A stretch of DNA of 64,000 nucleotides from Lachnospiraceae bacterium (GCA_014804655.1 JAAUZK010000006.1:32104-96103); one strand, 5' to 3'. Numbered from the stretch's first letter, positions 35,202-46,209 are shown. The notes: a model not told the origin generated them from the letters alone. A program made the numbers and translations.

Positions 35202-35729
35202 ATGGATAATATTATTTTGATCGGGTTTATGGGATGCGGCAAGACGACAGTAGGGGTGAAATTATCCTATCGTCTGAGACGTACCGTGGTGGATACGGAT
35301 AAGGAGATCGAGAAGGAAGAGAAAAGAGCCATATCGGATATCTTTGCCACGGACGGTGAAGAGTATTTCAGAGACAGGGAGACAGCATGTCTGCAGAAAA
35401 TGTTAGGCAGTATGAATAATCAGATCATATCTGTGGGCGGCGGGCTGCCGCTAAGGGAGGAGAACAGGGCGCTTTTGCGCAGGCTGGGGCTGGTTTTCTA
35501 TCTGCGGGCGCGTCCGGAGACAATTTATGAGAGAGTGAAGCATGATACGACCAGACCGCTTTTACAGGGTCCGGATCCACAAGAGAAGATTCGGACGCTG
35601 CTGGCGAAGAGAGACGGAGCTTATACGGATGCCGCGGACGTGATCATTGATGTGGACGATAAGGACTTCGGGCAGATCTTATGTGAGATAGAGGAAAATG
35701 TAAACCATTTCAGAGCGGAGGAGGAATAG
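35202..35729 (+). CDS. aroK: Shikimate kinase
   Basis: Phosphorylates shikimate at O3. Walker A LIGFMGCGKTTVG at residues 6-18, the shikimate-binding DTDKEIEKEEKRAISDIF, the SVGGGLPLR block and the LID arginine in TTRPLLQG. 175 aa. The stop codon region overlaps the start of structured repeat copy B. Confidence 0.95.
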   Translation: MDNIILIGFMGCGKTTVGVKLSYRLRRTVVDTDKEIEKEEKRAISDIFATDGEEYFRDRETACLQKMLGSMNNQIISVGGGLPLREENRALLRRLGLVFYLRARPETIYERVKHDTTRPLLQGPDPQEKIRTLLAKRDGAYTDAADVIIDVDDKDFGQILCEIEENVNHFRAEEE

Positions 35730-35817
35730 ATTGAAAAATCAGAGATTTTTCAATCGCAAATTTGTGCCGACGCTGTTAGCGTCTCGGCTTACAAATTCGC
35801 AGGCTGTGAGAAAGGCA
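35724..35817. repeat. Structured intergenic repeat, copy B
   Basis: Nearly identical to 7157-7236: bases 35724-35765 and 35791-35817 match copy A exactly, while the loop between them is different and longer, forming its own GC-rich hairpin around CGACGC/GCGTCTCG. It starts with the aroK stop codon and runs into the aroQ ribosome site CAGGGGGATTAGT. Confidence 0.82.
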
Positions 35818-35828
35818 GGGGGATTAGT

Positions 35829-36269
35829 ATGAAATTACTTGTGATTAACGGACCGAACTTAAATTTTCTCGGGATTCGGGAAAAAAATATTTATGGCACG
35901 CAGGATTATGACGCGTTGCTCAATATGATTGCGGAAAAAGGACAGAAGGAAGGATGTACGATCGAGGTGTTCCAGAGTAACCACGAGGGAGCGATCATCG
36001 ACAGAATCCAGGATGCCTATTTTGATGGGACGGAAGGAATCGTGATCAATCCCGGGGCATTCACTCATTACAGCTATGCGATTCATGATGCTCTGGCGAG
36101 CATTACGATCCCGAAGGTGGAGATTCATATTTCCAATATTATGGAGCGGGAAGACTTCCGCAAGGTGTCCGTGACGGCGCCTGCCTGCGATAAACAGATC
36201 TACGGTGAAGGGTTGAACGGTTATCTTATGGCGATTGATCACATCCTTTCCTTACAGCAGACGGAATAA
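35829..36269 (+). CDS. aroQ: Type II 3-dehydroquinate dehydratase
   Basis: Dodecameric dehydratase making 3-dehydroshikimate. The N-terminus NGPNLNFLGIREKNIYG carries the catalytic arginine and tyrosine, followed by the asparagine/glycine NPGAFTHYS and the HISNIMERE histidine motif. 146 aa, usual length. Starts at ATG 35829 directly after structured repeat B. Confidence 0.96.
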   Translation: MKLLVINGPNLNFLGIREKNIYGTQDYDALLNMIAEKGQKEGCTIEVFQSNHEGAIIDRIQDAYFDGTEGIVINPGAFTHYSYAIHDALASITIPKVEIHISNIMEREDFRKVSVTAPACDKQIYGEGLNGYLMAIDHILSLQQTE

Positions 36270-36305
36270 AACTTTTGATTTTTGGTTTTTTTTTTGGGAA
36301 AGAGG

Positions 36306-36334
36306 TTGAAAAAACAAACTTTATAGTATAAACT
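36306..36334 (+). promoter_or_regulatory. Probable efp promoter
   Basis: -35 TTGAAA (36306-36311) and either TATAAA at 36327 (15-base spacer) or TAAACT at 36329 (17-base spacer). Confidence 0.4.
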
Positions 36335-36375
36335 AAGTAAGAATTATATTTGTGAAAATTTAGGAGGATTATTAT

Positions 36376-36933
36376 ATGATATCGGCAGGCGATTTCAGAA
36401 ACGGTATTACCATTGAGTTTGAAGGCAATGTTTATCAGATAATCGAGTTCCAGCATGTAAAGCCCGGTAAAGGCGCTGCATTTGTGAGAACGAAACTGAA
36501 GAACATCATCAACGGAGGCGTGGTTGAGAAGACTTTCAGACCCACTGAAAAATGCCCTCAGGCACGTATTGACAGAAAAGACATGCAGTATTTATATTCG
36601 GACGGCGACCTGTTCAATTTCATGGATACAGAGACTTACGACCAGATCGCATTGAATGCGGAAGCAGTCGGTGATGCGCTGAAGTTCGTGAAAGAGAATG
36701 AGATGGTAAAGATTTGTTCTTATAACGGCAACGTGTTTGCGATTGAGCCGCCGTTATTCGTAGAGCTGGAGATTACGGATACAGAGCCGGGATTTAAGGG
36801 AGATACGGCAACGGGAGCTACCAAACCGGCCATCGTGGAGACAGGCGCTAAGGTTATGGTTCCGCTGTTTGTAGAGCAGGGCGAGGTCATCAAGATCGAT
36901 ACCAGAACAGGCGAGTATCTTTCCAGAGTATAA
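36376..36933 (+). CDS. efp: Elongation factor P
   Basis: Relieves ribosome stalling at polyproline. Three-domain beta-barrel protein of 185 aa; the loop that enters the peptidyl-transferase centre is [12 protein letters not shown], with the tip lysine near residue 32 (or its neighbour) that is modified in other species. C-terminal [15 protein letters not shown] is canonical. TAGGAGGATTATTAT precedes the ATG. Confidence 0.97.
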   Translation: MISAGDFRNGITIEFEGNVYQIIEFQHVKPGKGAAFVRTKLKNIINGGVVEKTFRPTEKCPQARIDRKDMQYLYSDGDLFNFMDTETYDQIALNAEAVGDALKFVKENEMVKICSYNGNVFAIEPPLFVELEITDTEPGFKGDTATGATKPAIVETGAKVMVPLFVEQGEVIKIDTRTGEYLSRV

Positions 36934-36964
36934 ATCGAAACGTAAAGTGTTTTCAAGAGCCTAT

Positions 36965-36999
36965 AAGACAATGGGAGCAGGAGTGCCCATTGTCTTTTT
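36965..36999 (+). terminator. Intrinsic terminator after efp
   Basis: AAGACAATGGG (36965-36975) pairs with CCCATTGTCTT (36986-36996), followed by T residues. Confidence 0.85.
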
Positions 37000-37077
37000 A
37001 TTCTATAAGAAATCATGCGTTCATGCACGAGAATGTACAAATTTTTTATGTCCGGAGAGAATGGGAAAAGAGGACAA

Positions 37078-37965
37078 ATGGATTATAAAGAATTTGTGGA
37101 AAATGCGGTGAGTCTGCTTAAGGACAGAATGGGAGCGGACTATGAAATCAAAGTAATCAATGTAGTAAAAAATAATGATATCCGTCTGACGGGAGTGATT
37201 ATGATGAGAGAGTCGGACAGGATATCGCCCACCATATATCTGGAAGAGCCTTACCGGCAATATTGCGAGGGGTGTGCGCTTCCTAAGGTCGTGGATGGGA
37301 TTGTGGCGCTTTATGAGGAGCAGGTGCGTGATATTGATCTGGATGTGGACTTTTTCAAAGAATATGCACGTGTAAAAGACAGAATATTTCATAAGATCGT
37401 CAATTATGAGAAGAACCGGACGCTGTTAAATGACATTCCCCATTTCAAATGGAATGATCTGGCGGTGGTGTTCTATTACGGAATGGACGAGAAAGTATTG
37501 GGCAAAGCGTCCATTCTGATTCACAACAGCCATATGGATATGTGGAAACAGACGGCTGACGTACTGTTTCAGACTGCACAGCATAATATGAGGCGGAATA
37601 AGCCGGAGATTCTGGTTCCGATGCAGAAGCTGATCGAGGAGACAACAGGGATCAGGATTGAGGAGACGGAGGATGTGCAACTGTATGTGCTGACCAATCG
37701 TGATAAGATGTACGGGGCATCTGCGATGCTTTATTCGGATAAAATAAGGGAACTGGCGGAGAAAATGCAGTCGGATCTGCTGATACTGCCCAGCTCTGTT
37801 CACGAGGTGCTGCTTCTGCCGGATGATAAAAATCAGCAGTATGGTTACTACCGCCGGATGGTGGAAGAAGTAAATACGACACAGGTGGAGCCGGAGGAGA
37901 TCCTGTCATATCACCTGTACCGTTACAGCAGAAAAAAAGCGGAAATAGAGGAAATTATTGTTTAA
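37078..37965 (+). CDS. DUF5688 family protein
   Basis: 295-aa soluble protein typical of Lachnospiraceae genomes. The N-terminus (MDYKEFVENAVSLLKDRMG) and the block PTIYLEEPYRQYCEGC are characteristic of this DUF as I remember it. No membrane segment or signal peptide. The start is ATG 37078, after AAAGAGGACAA. Function unknown. It lies between efp and tRNA-Arg; the efp terminator separates it from efp. Confidence 0.7.
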   Translation: MDYKEFVENAVSLLKDRMGADYEIKVINVVKNNDIRLTGVIMMRESDRISPTIYLEEPYRQYCEGCALPKVVDGIVALYEEQVRDIDLDVDFFKEYARVKDRIFHKIVNYEKNRTLLNDIPHFKWNDLAVVFYYGMDEKVLGKASILIHNSHMDMWKQTADVLFQTAQHNMRRNKPEILVPMQKLIEETTGIRIEETEDVQLYVLTNRDKMYGASAMLYSDKIRELAEKMQSDLLILPSSVHEVLLLPDDKNQQYGYYRRMVEEVNTTQVEPEEILSYHLYRYSRKKAEIEEIIV

Positions 37966-37978
37966 TTAATTAGTTTAC

Positions 37979-38007
37979 TGGACAATGGTGCCGGCTTATG
38001 GTATGAT
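37979..38007 (+). promoter_or_regulatory. Promoter of tRNA-Arg
   Basis: -35 TGGACA (37979-37984), 17-base spacer, -10 TATGAT (38002-38007), 45 bases before the mature 5' end. Confidence 0.55.
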
Positions 38008-38051
38008 AATCAAGATGTAACAAAATCGTAACAATTTTGTTCTGATAGCGG

Positions 38052-38123
38052 GCACCCGTAGTCTAATGGATAAAACGTAGGCCTCCGACGCCTTTGATGC
38101 AGGTTCGAGTCCTGTCGGGTGCA
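38052..38123 (+). tRNA. tRNA-Arg (anticodon CCG)
   Basis: Acceptor stem GCACCCG/CGGGTGC, D arm with TAATGGATAA, anticodon loop CTCCGAC with conserved U33 and anticodon CCG, T arm GCAGG-TTCGAGT-CCTGT, discriminator A at 38123. The first anticodon-stem pair is T-T, so only four pairs form there. CCA is not encoded. A perfect CTGCGGCA/TGCCGCAG hairpin follows at 38134-38157, possibly a terminator without a T run. Confidence 0.93.
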
Positions 38124-38184
38124 TTGTACTTGTCTGCGGCAGTTTATGTTGCCGCAGGCCAGAGATTAGGAAAGGTTGTTGTAT

Positions 38185-39498
38185 ATGAATACATCCAATA
38201 ATAATATACCGGATTTTATCAAAGCCAAGCTGGAAGCTTTTAAGAATTGGCTGTTCAGATATTCCAAGATTATTATGCCTGTTATATTAGTGATCTGTGT
38301 AGCGGTCACTGTTACCATAGCGATCAATGCAAATAAGAGAAAAATCGCAGAAGAAGAAAGTACGGAAGCAACGGAAGATGTCGATATGTCGGATCTGACG
38401 ATTGACATACCGGAGGTGTCGCTTGTACAGGATGCCGTACCGGGAATTAATGAACTGTTCAACACGTATTACGAGGCAGTGGTGGAGGGTGATACCGATA
38501 CCATGAACGGGCTGATAGATCATCTGGACTCTATGGAGATACTTAAGGCGCAGGAGACGAGCAAGTATATCGAATCATATCCGACCGTGGAAGTCTACAC
38601 GAAGACCGGTCCCAAAGAGGGCACGTATATCGCATATGTCTATACGGAAGTAAAATTCGCTGATTATGACAAGCCGGTTCCGGGTATGCGCACATATTAT
38701 GTATGTACCGATGAGAACGGAAATTTTTATCTCAACGAAGACGGCGAAGAAGACGAGAATGTGCTCAATTATATTCGGGAGGTAAATCTGCAGGACGATG
38801 TGATCGATCTGAATAATAAGGTTGCCGCGGCATTTAATGACATGGTTGCCGAAGATGAGGCACTGGCGGATTTCATTCTGGATTTGAATACGGAGATCGA
38901 TAAGAACGTCGGTGAGGCACTGGCACGCGCCGAAGGCAGCAACACGTCGGCAGACGGGGAAGAACCTTCCGCAGAAGGAGATGAGTCTTCCGAAGAGAAG
39001 CCGGAGACCGAAACAGAGCCGGAGGAACCTTCCATTATTGTGACAAAGGTCAAAGCGACAGATGTTGTAAATATCAGGACATCAGACAGCGAGACTGCCG
39101 ATAAGCTGGGAAAGGCTGCAGTGGGGGATGAGTTCACCCTGTTGGAGGAAAAAGCAAACGGATGGAGTAAGGTTAGCTATGAAGGCAGAGAAGCTTACAT
39201 CAAGAGCGAATACTTAGAGCCTTCCGAGACCAAGCAGGCAGAGGCAGACAAGCCCGAAGAGACACAGGAAGAGCCGGAGCAGCAGACGCAGGCGAATAAT
39301 GACGACGTAGAGACGACCGGAACGGTGACCGTGAAAGAGAATGTTCGTATTCGTGCATCGGCCAGTGAGAGCGGCGAGAAGCTGGGAACTGCATATGTGG
39401 GTGAGAAACTGGAAGTGGTCATGAAGCAGGCAGACGGCTGGACGAAGATCAAGTACAATGGCAGAATCGCATACGTAAAGTCGGATTATGTGGAGTAA
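38185..39498 (+). CDS. Membrane-anchored protein with two SH3b domains
   Basis: About 437 aa. One N-terminal membrane helix (about 30-50, IIMPVILVICVAVTVTIAI) with a short cytoplasmic head; a mid region (about 70-250) that looks like a conserved globular domain of unknown family; an acidic Glu/Ser/Pro linker (about 255-290); then two SH3b domains (about 293-350 and 380-437) that end in near-identical YIKSEYLEP and YVKSDYVE. Such domains usually bind peptidoglycan cross-bridges, so an extracytoplasmic wall role is likely. ATG 38185 is preceded by AGGAAAGG at 9 bases. Confidence 0.78.
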   Translation: MNTSNNNIPDFIKAKLEAFKNWLFRYSKIIMPVILVICVAVTVTIAINANKRKIAEEESTEATEDVDMSDLTIDIPEVSLVQDAVPGINELFNTYYEAVVEGDTDTMNGLIDHLDSMEILKAQETSKYIESYPTVEVYTKTGPKEGTYIAYVYTEVKFADYDKPVPGMRTYYVCTDENGNFYLNEDGEEDENVLNYIREVNLQDDVIDLNNKVAAAFNDMVAEDEALADFILDLNTEIDKNVGEALARAEGSNTSADGEEPSAEGDESSEEKPETETEPEEPSIIVTKVKATDVVNIRTSDSETADKLGKAAVGDEFTLLEEKANGWSKVSYEGREAYIKSEYLEPSETKQAEADKPEETQEEPEQQTQANNDDVETTGTVTVKENVRIRASASESGEKLGTAYVGEKLEVVMKQADGWTKIKYNGRIAYVKSDYVE

Positions 39499-39527
39499 CG
39501 ATTAAATAAGTAAATATTGGCAAAGAT

Positions 39528-39558
39528 AAAGAGTATGGGAGAAATCTCATACTCTTTT
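39528..39558 (+). terminator. Intrinsic terminator
   Basis: AAAGAGTATGGGA (39528-39540) pairs with TCTCATACTCTTT (39545-39557) with one G-U pair and a GAAA tetraloop, then TTTCT. Confidence 0.82.
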
Positions 39559-39601
39559 CTATTCTATAGGATATATGTGCAGCAAAGAAGGAGGGAACAT
39601 T

Positions 39602-40033
39602 TTGAAACATGATGATGCGAAAATATTATGGGAAGTGCAGAGAAATACGGAGATGGGGATGACGGCGATCGATACGATTCTTGATAAGATCGGGAATGAT
39701 GATTTCTCTTTGCAGTTAGCCAGGCAGTCGCTGCAGTATTCCGAAATCCATAATAAGGCGCTGGATCAGATTCTGAGAGATGAGGGAGAAGTATATCGTG
39801 GCAGCCAGATTGCGGACATGATGTTAAAGGGGAGTATTCATGCCAACACGGCATTTAATGTCAGCAGGGAACATTTGGCTGAAATGATGATACAAGGGAG
39901 CAGCAGAGGGATTACCAGCATGTGGAAGGCGATGAAGCATAACGGCCTGGCGACGGATGAGGCGGTGGAATTGGCGCAGGAGCTGGTAGATTTCGAGCAG
40001 AAAAATATAGAGAAATTGAAAGAATTTCTGTAA
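39602..40033 (+). CDS. Helical protein of unknown function
   Basis: 143 aa from TTG 39602, which lies 8 bases after AAGGAGGG; the upstream ATG at 39575 has no ribosome site. The protein is predicted almost fully alpha-helical, rich in Gln, Met and Lys, with several amphipathic segments (ILWEVQRNTEMGMTAIDTIL and similar), suggestive of a four-helix bundle. No membrane helix, no recognised family. Confidence 0.65.
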   Translation: MKHDDAKILWEVQRNTEMGMTAIDTILDKIGNDDFSLQLARQSLQYSEIHNKALDQILRDEGEVYRGSQIADMMLKGSIHANTAFNVSREHLAEMMIQGSSRGITSMWKAMKHNGLATDEAVELAQELVDFEQKNIEKLKEFL

Positions 40034-40142
40034 AAATCAATTTGATTTTGTATACATGTATTTATGCATATGAGTATCATTGTACAATATGTCAAAAAAC
40101 AGAACAGAAATTTCATGAAATTTTTACGCGTTAATATGCTAA

Positions 40143-41573
<1,431 letters not shown>

Positions 41574-41602
41574 AATTTTTTTCAAAAAATAGGTGATAGA
41601 GA

Positions 41603-41638
41603 AAGTCTCGGAAACGTTGATTTCCGAGACTTTTTTTT
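41603..41638 (+). terminator. Intrinsic terminator of gdhA
   Basis: AAGTCTCGGAAA (41603-41614) pairs with TTTCCGAGACTT (41621-41632), then eight T. Confidence 0.92.
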
Positions 41639-41665
41639 AAAATAATTCAGGGAACAATCAATTCC

Positions 41666-41694
41666 TTGTATATTTTGTGTGTTTGGTATATACT
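41666..41694 (+). promoter_or_regulatory. Possible promoter of the hybrid sensor kinase
   Basis: -35 TTGTAT (41666-41671), 17-base spacer, -10 TATACT (41689-41694), about 150 bases before the gene. Confidence 0.45.
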
Positions 41695-41842
41695 GTTTTT
41701 CGAAAGATATTTTTTTGTTGTTACTTGGTTTACTACAAAACAGCTTATCGTTTGGAACAGCGGTACCCTGTGAATTTTGATATTTAATTGATAAAGGGAT
41801 AGTGAACAAAAAGATAGAAGCGGAAGGAAAGAAAGACTAATA

Positions 41843-44800
41843 ATGTTGAAGATAAATGCACGGAACAGAAAACGAATAATTACCTTATTGGTATGCTGTT
41901 TGCTCCTATTACCGAGCTTTGTGACAAATGCGACGGAGCAGGCGAATAACAGGACGGTGAGAGCGGGCGTTTTCTATTTTGACGGCTATCACATGGAAGA
42001 CGAGGACGGCGATCTTACGGGATACGGGGTGGAATTTTTGAACCTTGTTTCTCAATATTCACACCTGAACTTTATATTCAGCGGATATGACAAGTCTTGG
42101 GAAGATATGCTCGTCATGCTGGATAACGGCGAGATTGATGTGGTGACGTCTGCAAGAAAAACGCCGGAACGGCAAGAAAAATACGCTTTCTCACTTCCGA
42201 TTGGAAGAAACAGTACGATTCTGTCCATCCGGGCTTATAACACCAGTCTGCTCTCCGGCAATTATGCCACCTATGACGGTATGAAAGTGGGCGTTGTGCC
42301 CGGAAGCAGCCAGAATCAGAGCCTTGCCGAATTCGCAGAGGGGAACGGCTTCTCTTATGAGGCAGTGGAGTATGCGGATGCCGGTCAGCTGACAGAGGCT
42401 CTGCAAAACGGCGAGATTGACGCTATTCTCTCCAGTAATCTGCGAAGGGCGGAACATGAAAAAACGCTGGATGTGATTGAAACGGATTATTTCTACGCTA
42501 TTGTCAGAAAAGACGATAGGGATCTGCTTGCCGAAATCAATTATGCCATTGACCAGATGAATATCAACGAGGGGGATTGGTCAAATATCCTGTTTTATGA
42601 ATATTATGGAAATACTATCGCCTCCGGTTTTTCGTTTAACGACAGGGAGCTTGCCTATATTCAGGATGTTGTTTCCGGAAAGAAAAAGATTACCGTTACT
42701 TCCATGGGTGACAGAAAGCCCTATTCCTATGTGGAGGACGGTGAATTAAAGGGAATTTTGCCGGAATATTTTGCAGGACTCATGGATCTGGCCGGGTTGC
42801 CTTATGAAATTGTGGTTCCGGAGGATCGGGCGGATTACTACAATCTTGCGCATAACAATAGTGTGGATGTAGTCATTGACTGGCGGCAGTTCCAAGGGAA
42901 AGCGGAGAACCATCAAAGCAATGGATTTTACACCAATGCCTATATGAGTACAGGTATGGCGCGAGTGACCAGAAAAGATTTCAGCGGTAAGATTTCCACG
43001 TTGGCCGTGGCGGATGTGCAGGGCGACATGCCCATTGAGAAAGACTTGATAGGAGATGCTAAGGTTCTGAGCTATCCAGACAGGGAAAGCGCTTTGGAAG
43101 CTGTTCTTGCCGGAGATGCAGATGCTACGTATGTTTATACCTATACGGCGCAGTCATTTGTAAACAGCGATCCTACGGATTCGCTGCAATTCAGTATAGT
43201 TGATTCCATGAGCTTTGACTTCAAAATGTATGTCAGAAACAGCTGCGACCATGAGTTGATCACCATACTGAACAAATGCATCCACGAGATGCCGAATGAT
43301 TCCATGAACAACATCATCACAAAGTATACCGCGAACGCGCCCGGGAATGTGACACTAAGTCAGTATATGCGGGCGCATCCGGAGATAATGGCGCTGGTGG
43401 TGCTGCTGTTCGCTGCGGGTACAGCTATAATGATAACTCTTTGGCTGCGTGCGCGGTGGAAACAAAAAATCCTTGATACCACCGAACGCGCGAATAGAGA
43501 ACTGGAAGCGCAGCTTGCTATTGTCAACACCCTGAGCCGTGACTATCTGGATGTCTATGCGGTTAATGCCCGGAGCGGGGCTGCCAGGATTATAAAAAAG
43601 ACCGGCTCTGACGCTGCCGGATTGGAACAGGATAACTATAAAGAATTATCCCATGACGAGATTCTTCACCACTATATCGAAAACTGTGTTTTTTCCGAAG
43701 ACAGGCAGTATATGACAGAGGCTCTTGCGTTGGAGCGAATTGTGGAAAAATTGAATTCCGACGCGGAATATTCCGGAACCTACCGGGTGCTTAGCGGCGA
43801 CGCAATACATATTTACCAGTTTACCTGTTTGCCATACCTGACGGAGGATGGAAATGGGGGCAACAGAGATGATTTTTTCCTTGCCGGATTCCGGAATATT
43901 GACGAGATTGTCCGCAAGGAGCAGGAACAGAATGCAATTTTAGAGGAGGCTCTTGCGGAAGCGCAGCATGCGAATATCGCAAAGACTACGTTCCTGAACA
44001 ATATGTCACATGATATTCGGACACCAATGAATGCGATTATCGGTTTTACATCATTGGCGGTCACCCACATTGAAAATCAGGAGCAGGTAAAAAGTTATCT
44101 GGGAAAAATTCTCACATCCGGCAAACATCTGCTGAGCCTGATTAATGATATACTGGATATGAGCCGCATTGAGAGCGGAAAGGTCAAGATTGAAGAGAAT
44201 GAGACGAGCCTCCCGGAGATCCTGCATGACCTGAAAACCATCGTGCAATCGGATGTCAAAGCAAAGCAGCTCTCATTCTATATGGATACGCTGGATGTTA
44301 CAAACGAGACGATTATCTGTGACAGACTTCGCCTGAATCAGGTGTTGCTGAATATCCTTGGCAACTCCATGAAATACACGAAACCCGGCGGAAGCGTCAG
44401 CGTCCGCATTATTCAGACTGATGATGCACCGGAGGGATACGCTTCGTATCAGTTCCGGATTAAGGATACCGGTATCGGTATGAGCAAAGAATTTCTGGCA
44501 CACCTGTTTGAACCCTTCGAGCGGGAACAGACTTCTACTGTCAGCGGTATTCAAGGAACGGGATTGGGACTTGCCATTACTAAAAATATTGTTGACTTGA
44601 TGGATGGAACGATTAATGTAACCAGTGAGGAAGGGAAGGGCTCAGAGTTTGTGGTTTCCTTCCGGTTCCGTGTCAAAGGTGACAGCGATGATATGGAATA
44701 TTTGGAACAGCTTAAAGATCTTCGTGCGCTGGTCGTGGATGACGATGCGCTTACCTGTACCAGCGTGAGCAAGATGCTTTCATCCATTGGTATGCGGGCT

Positions 44801-45520
44801 GATTGGACAACGCGGGGAGAGGAGGCTGTCATCCGGGCGGAATTTGCTTTGGAGCAAAATGACCCTTTCAGCGTAATTCTAATCGACTGGCTGATTCCAG
44901 ACCTTAACGGTGTCGAGACGGCCAGACGGCTGCGTAGAATCATTGGGGATGAAGCAATCATTATTATCCTTACGGCGTATGACTGGGCCGATATTGAGGC
45001 GGAAGCAAAAGAGGCAGGTGTTACGGAGTTCTGCTCCAAGCCGCTGTTTCTGTCAGAGCTTAAGGAGATTCTGACGGCACAGTACAGGGAGACGGAGGAA
45101 ATTGAGGAAGAGGATATGCCCGGACAGTTTCTTTCCGGTAAAAAGGTCCTCTTGGTAGAAGACAATGAGCTGAACCAGGAAATTGCCAAAACGGTTCTGG
45201 AGGAAGTCGGTCTGATTATTGATACGGCGGATGACGGAACAGAGGCTGTCGAGAAGATGAAGACGGCGCAGGCAGGCACCTATGATTTGATTCTGATGGA
45301 TATTCAAATGCCGGTGATGGACGGCTATGAGGCGACCCGGACGATCCGTGCGCTTAGTGACCCTGACAAGGCAAAGATACCGATTGTGGCAATGACTGCC
45401 AATGCTTTTGAGGAAGACCGGCAGCGAGCCTTTGACGCAGGCATGGATGACCATGTAGCAAAACCGATTGATATTCCGAAGTTGATGGAGACTTTACAGA
45501 ATATTTTAGTGGATTCATAG
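41843..45520 (+). CDS. Hybrid sensor kinase with two periplasmic-binding-protein domains and two receivers
   Basis: 1225 aa, BvgS-like. Signal/anchor segment (about 11-31), two tandem SBP_bac_3 domains outside the membrane (about 38-265 and 275-505), a membrane helix (about 514-536), a short PAS-like region, coiled coil, the phosphoacceptor histidine in NNMSHDIRTPMNAII near 722, an N box LNQVLLNILGNSMKYTKPGG, G boxes DTGIGMS and GTGLGLAITKN, and two receivers with aspartates in ILIDWLIPD near 1014 and LILMDIQMPVMDGYEATRT near 1151. No HPt domain is visible, so phosphate must pass to a separate HPt or the receivers act as sinks. The SBP domains suggest sensing of an amino acid or similar small solute. 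Confidence 0.9.
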   Translation: MLKINARNRKRIITLLVCCLLLLPSFVTNATEQANNRTVRAGVFYFDGYHMEDEDGDLTGYGVEFLNLVSQYSHLNFIFSGYDKSWEDMLVMLDNGEIDVVTSARKTPERQEKYAFSLPIGRNSTILSIRAYNTSLLSGNYATYDGMKVGVVPGSSQNQSLAEFAEGNGFSYEAVEYADAGQLTEALQNGEIDAILSSNLRRAEHEKTLDVIETDYFYAIVRKDDRDLLAEINYAIDQMNINEGDWSNILFYEYYGNTIASGFSFNDRELAYIQDVVSGKKKITVTSMGDRKPYSYVEDGELKGILPEYFAGLMDLAGLPYEIVVPEDRADYYNLAHNNSVDVVIDWRQFQGKAENHQSNGFYTNAYMSTGMARVTRKDFSGKISTLAVADVQGDMPIEKDLIGDAKVLSYPDRESALEAVLAGDADATYVYTYTAQSFVNSDPTDSLQFSIVDSMSFDFKMYVRNSCDHELITILNKCIHEMPNDSMNNIITKYTANAPGNVTLSQYMRAHPEIMALVVLLFAAGTAIMITLWLRARWKQKILDTTERANRELEAQLAIVNTLSRDYLDVYAVNARSGAARIIKKTGSDAAGLEQDNYKELSHDEILHHYIENCVFSEDRQYMTEALALERIVEKLNSDAEYSGTYRVLSGDAIHIYQFTCLPYLTEDGNGGNRDDFFLAGFRNIDEIVRKEQEQNAILEEALAEAQHANIAKTTFLNNMSHDIRTPMNAIIGFTSLAVTHIENQEQVKSYLGKILTSGKHLLSLINDILDMSRIESGKVKIEENETSLPEILHDLKTIVQSDVKAKQLSFYMDTLDVTNETIICDRLRLNQVLLNILGNSMKYTKPGGSVSVRIIQTDDAPEGYASYQFRIKDTGIGMSKEFLAHLFEPFEREQTSTVSGIQGTGLGLAITKNIVDLMDGTINVTSEEGKGSEFVVSFRFRVKGDSDDMEYLEQLKDLRALVVDDDALTCTSVSKMLSSIGMRADWTTRGEEAVIRAEFALEQNDPFSVILIDWLIPDLNGVETARRLRRIIGDEAIIIILTAYDWADIEAEAKEAGVTEFCSKPLFLSELKEILTAQYRETEEIEEEDMPGQFLSGKKVLLVEDNELNQEIAKTVLEEVGLIIDTADDGTEAVEKMKTAQAGTYDLILMDIQMPVMDGYEATRTIRALSDPDKAKIPIVAMTANAFEEDRQRAFDAGMDDHVAKPIDIPKLMETLQNILVDS

Positions 45521-45605
45521 AAATTACTATATGACCTTACGACGGGAAGAGATGTGGATTTGGGGAAGGAATGATTTTGTTCTGATAGTGTAATATTGTA
45601 AGAAG

Positions 45606-45629
45606 GCTGTCCAAGCGGGCAGCTTTTTT
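45606..45629 (+). terminator. Intrinsic terminator of the hybrid kinase
   Basis: GCTGTCC (45606-45612) pairs with GGGCAGC (45617-45623), then six T. Confidence 0.85.
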
Positions 45630-45690
45630 CAATTTTACCGCACATTTCCCACGCCTGATCCGTTATACATTATGAGAGGAGGTTTACGGC

Positions 45691-46209
45691 ATGTCCTTAG
45701 ATGTGGAAGAACAATATGATAGAATCTATCGCTATTGCTATTTCAAATTGCATAATCGGCACACTGCAGAGGACATTACACAGGAAACCTTCCTTCGTTA
45801 TTTTCAAAGATACGATCATGTTACGGGCGGGGAGGCACTGAAATGTCTGTATACGATTGCAAGGAATCTCTGTATCGACGAGTATCGAAGACGTTCAGGG
45901 GAGAGAAAGTTTGAATATGCGTGCGGGGGTTTTATACGAAGCGATTTGAGGAAAGAGAATTGTATACAGGAAAACTATATGAGTGGAGGCAGTCAGGAGG
46001 ATCAGATTATTATATCTCTTGCGGTCAGGGCGGCGTTGTCTGAACTTCAGGAAGACGAGCAGGAGCTTCTTCTGCTCCGCTATGTCAACGAAGTTCCGGT
46101 TTCCGCCATCGGACGAATGCTCGGAATATCCAGATTTGCGGTACACCGAAGACTGGCTGCCGTGCAGAAGAAGTTTAAAGATATTCTGGAAAAGAAGGGA
46201 GGAATTTAG
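45691..46209 (+). CDS. ECF-type RNA polymerase sigma factor
   Basis: 172 aa. Region 2 is DRIYRYCYFKLHNRHTAEDI then TQETFLRYFQRY; region 4 is LSELQEDEQELLLLRYVNEV followed by the helix-turn-helix AIGRMLGISRFAVHRRLAAV. GAGAGGAGG precedes the ATG. The next gene begins at the base after its stop codon, so it heads an operon with a membrane protein and an ABC transporter. No recognisable anti-sigma domain is found; the neighbouring membrane protein could fill that role. Confidence 0.9.
   Translation: MSLDVEEQYDRIYRYCYFKLHNRHTAEDITQETFLRYFQRYDHVTGGEALKCLYTIARNLCIDEYRRRSGERKFEYACGGFIRSDLRKENCIQENYMSGGSQEDQIIISLAVRAALSELQEDEQELLLLRYVNEVPVSAIGRMLGISRFAVHRRLAAVQKKFKDILEKKGGI

Noticed and set aside
44551-45279. 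242-codon frame antisense to the hybrid kinase receivers
   Set aside because: Ser-rich shadow of a clear receiver-domain coding region.
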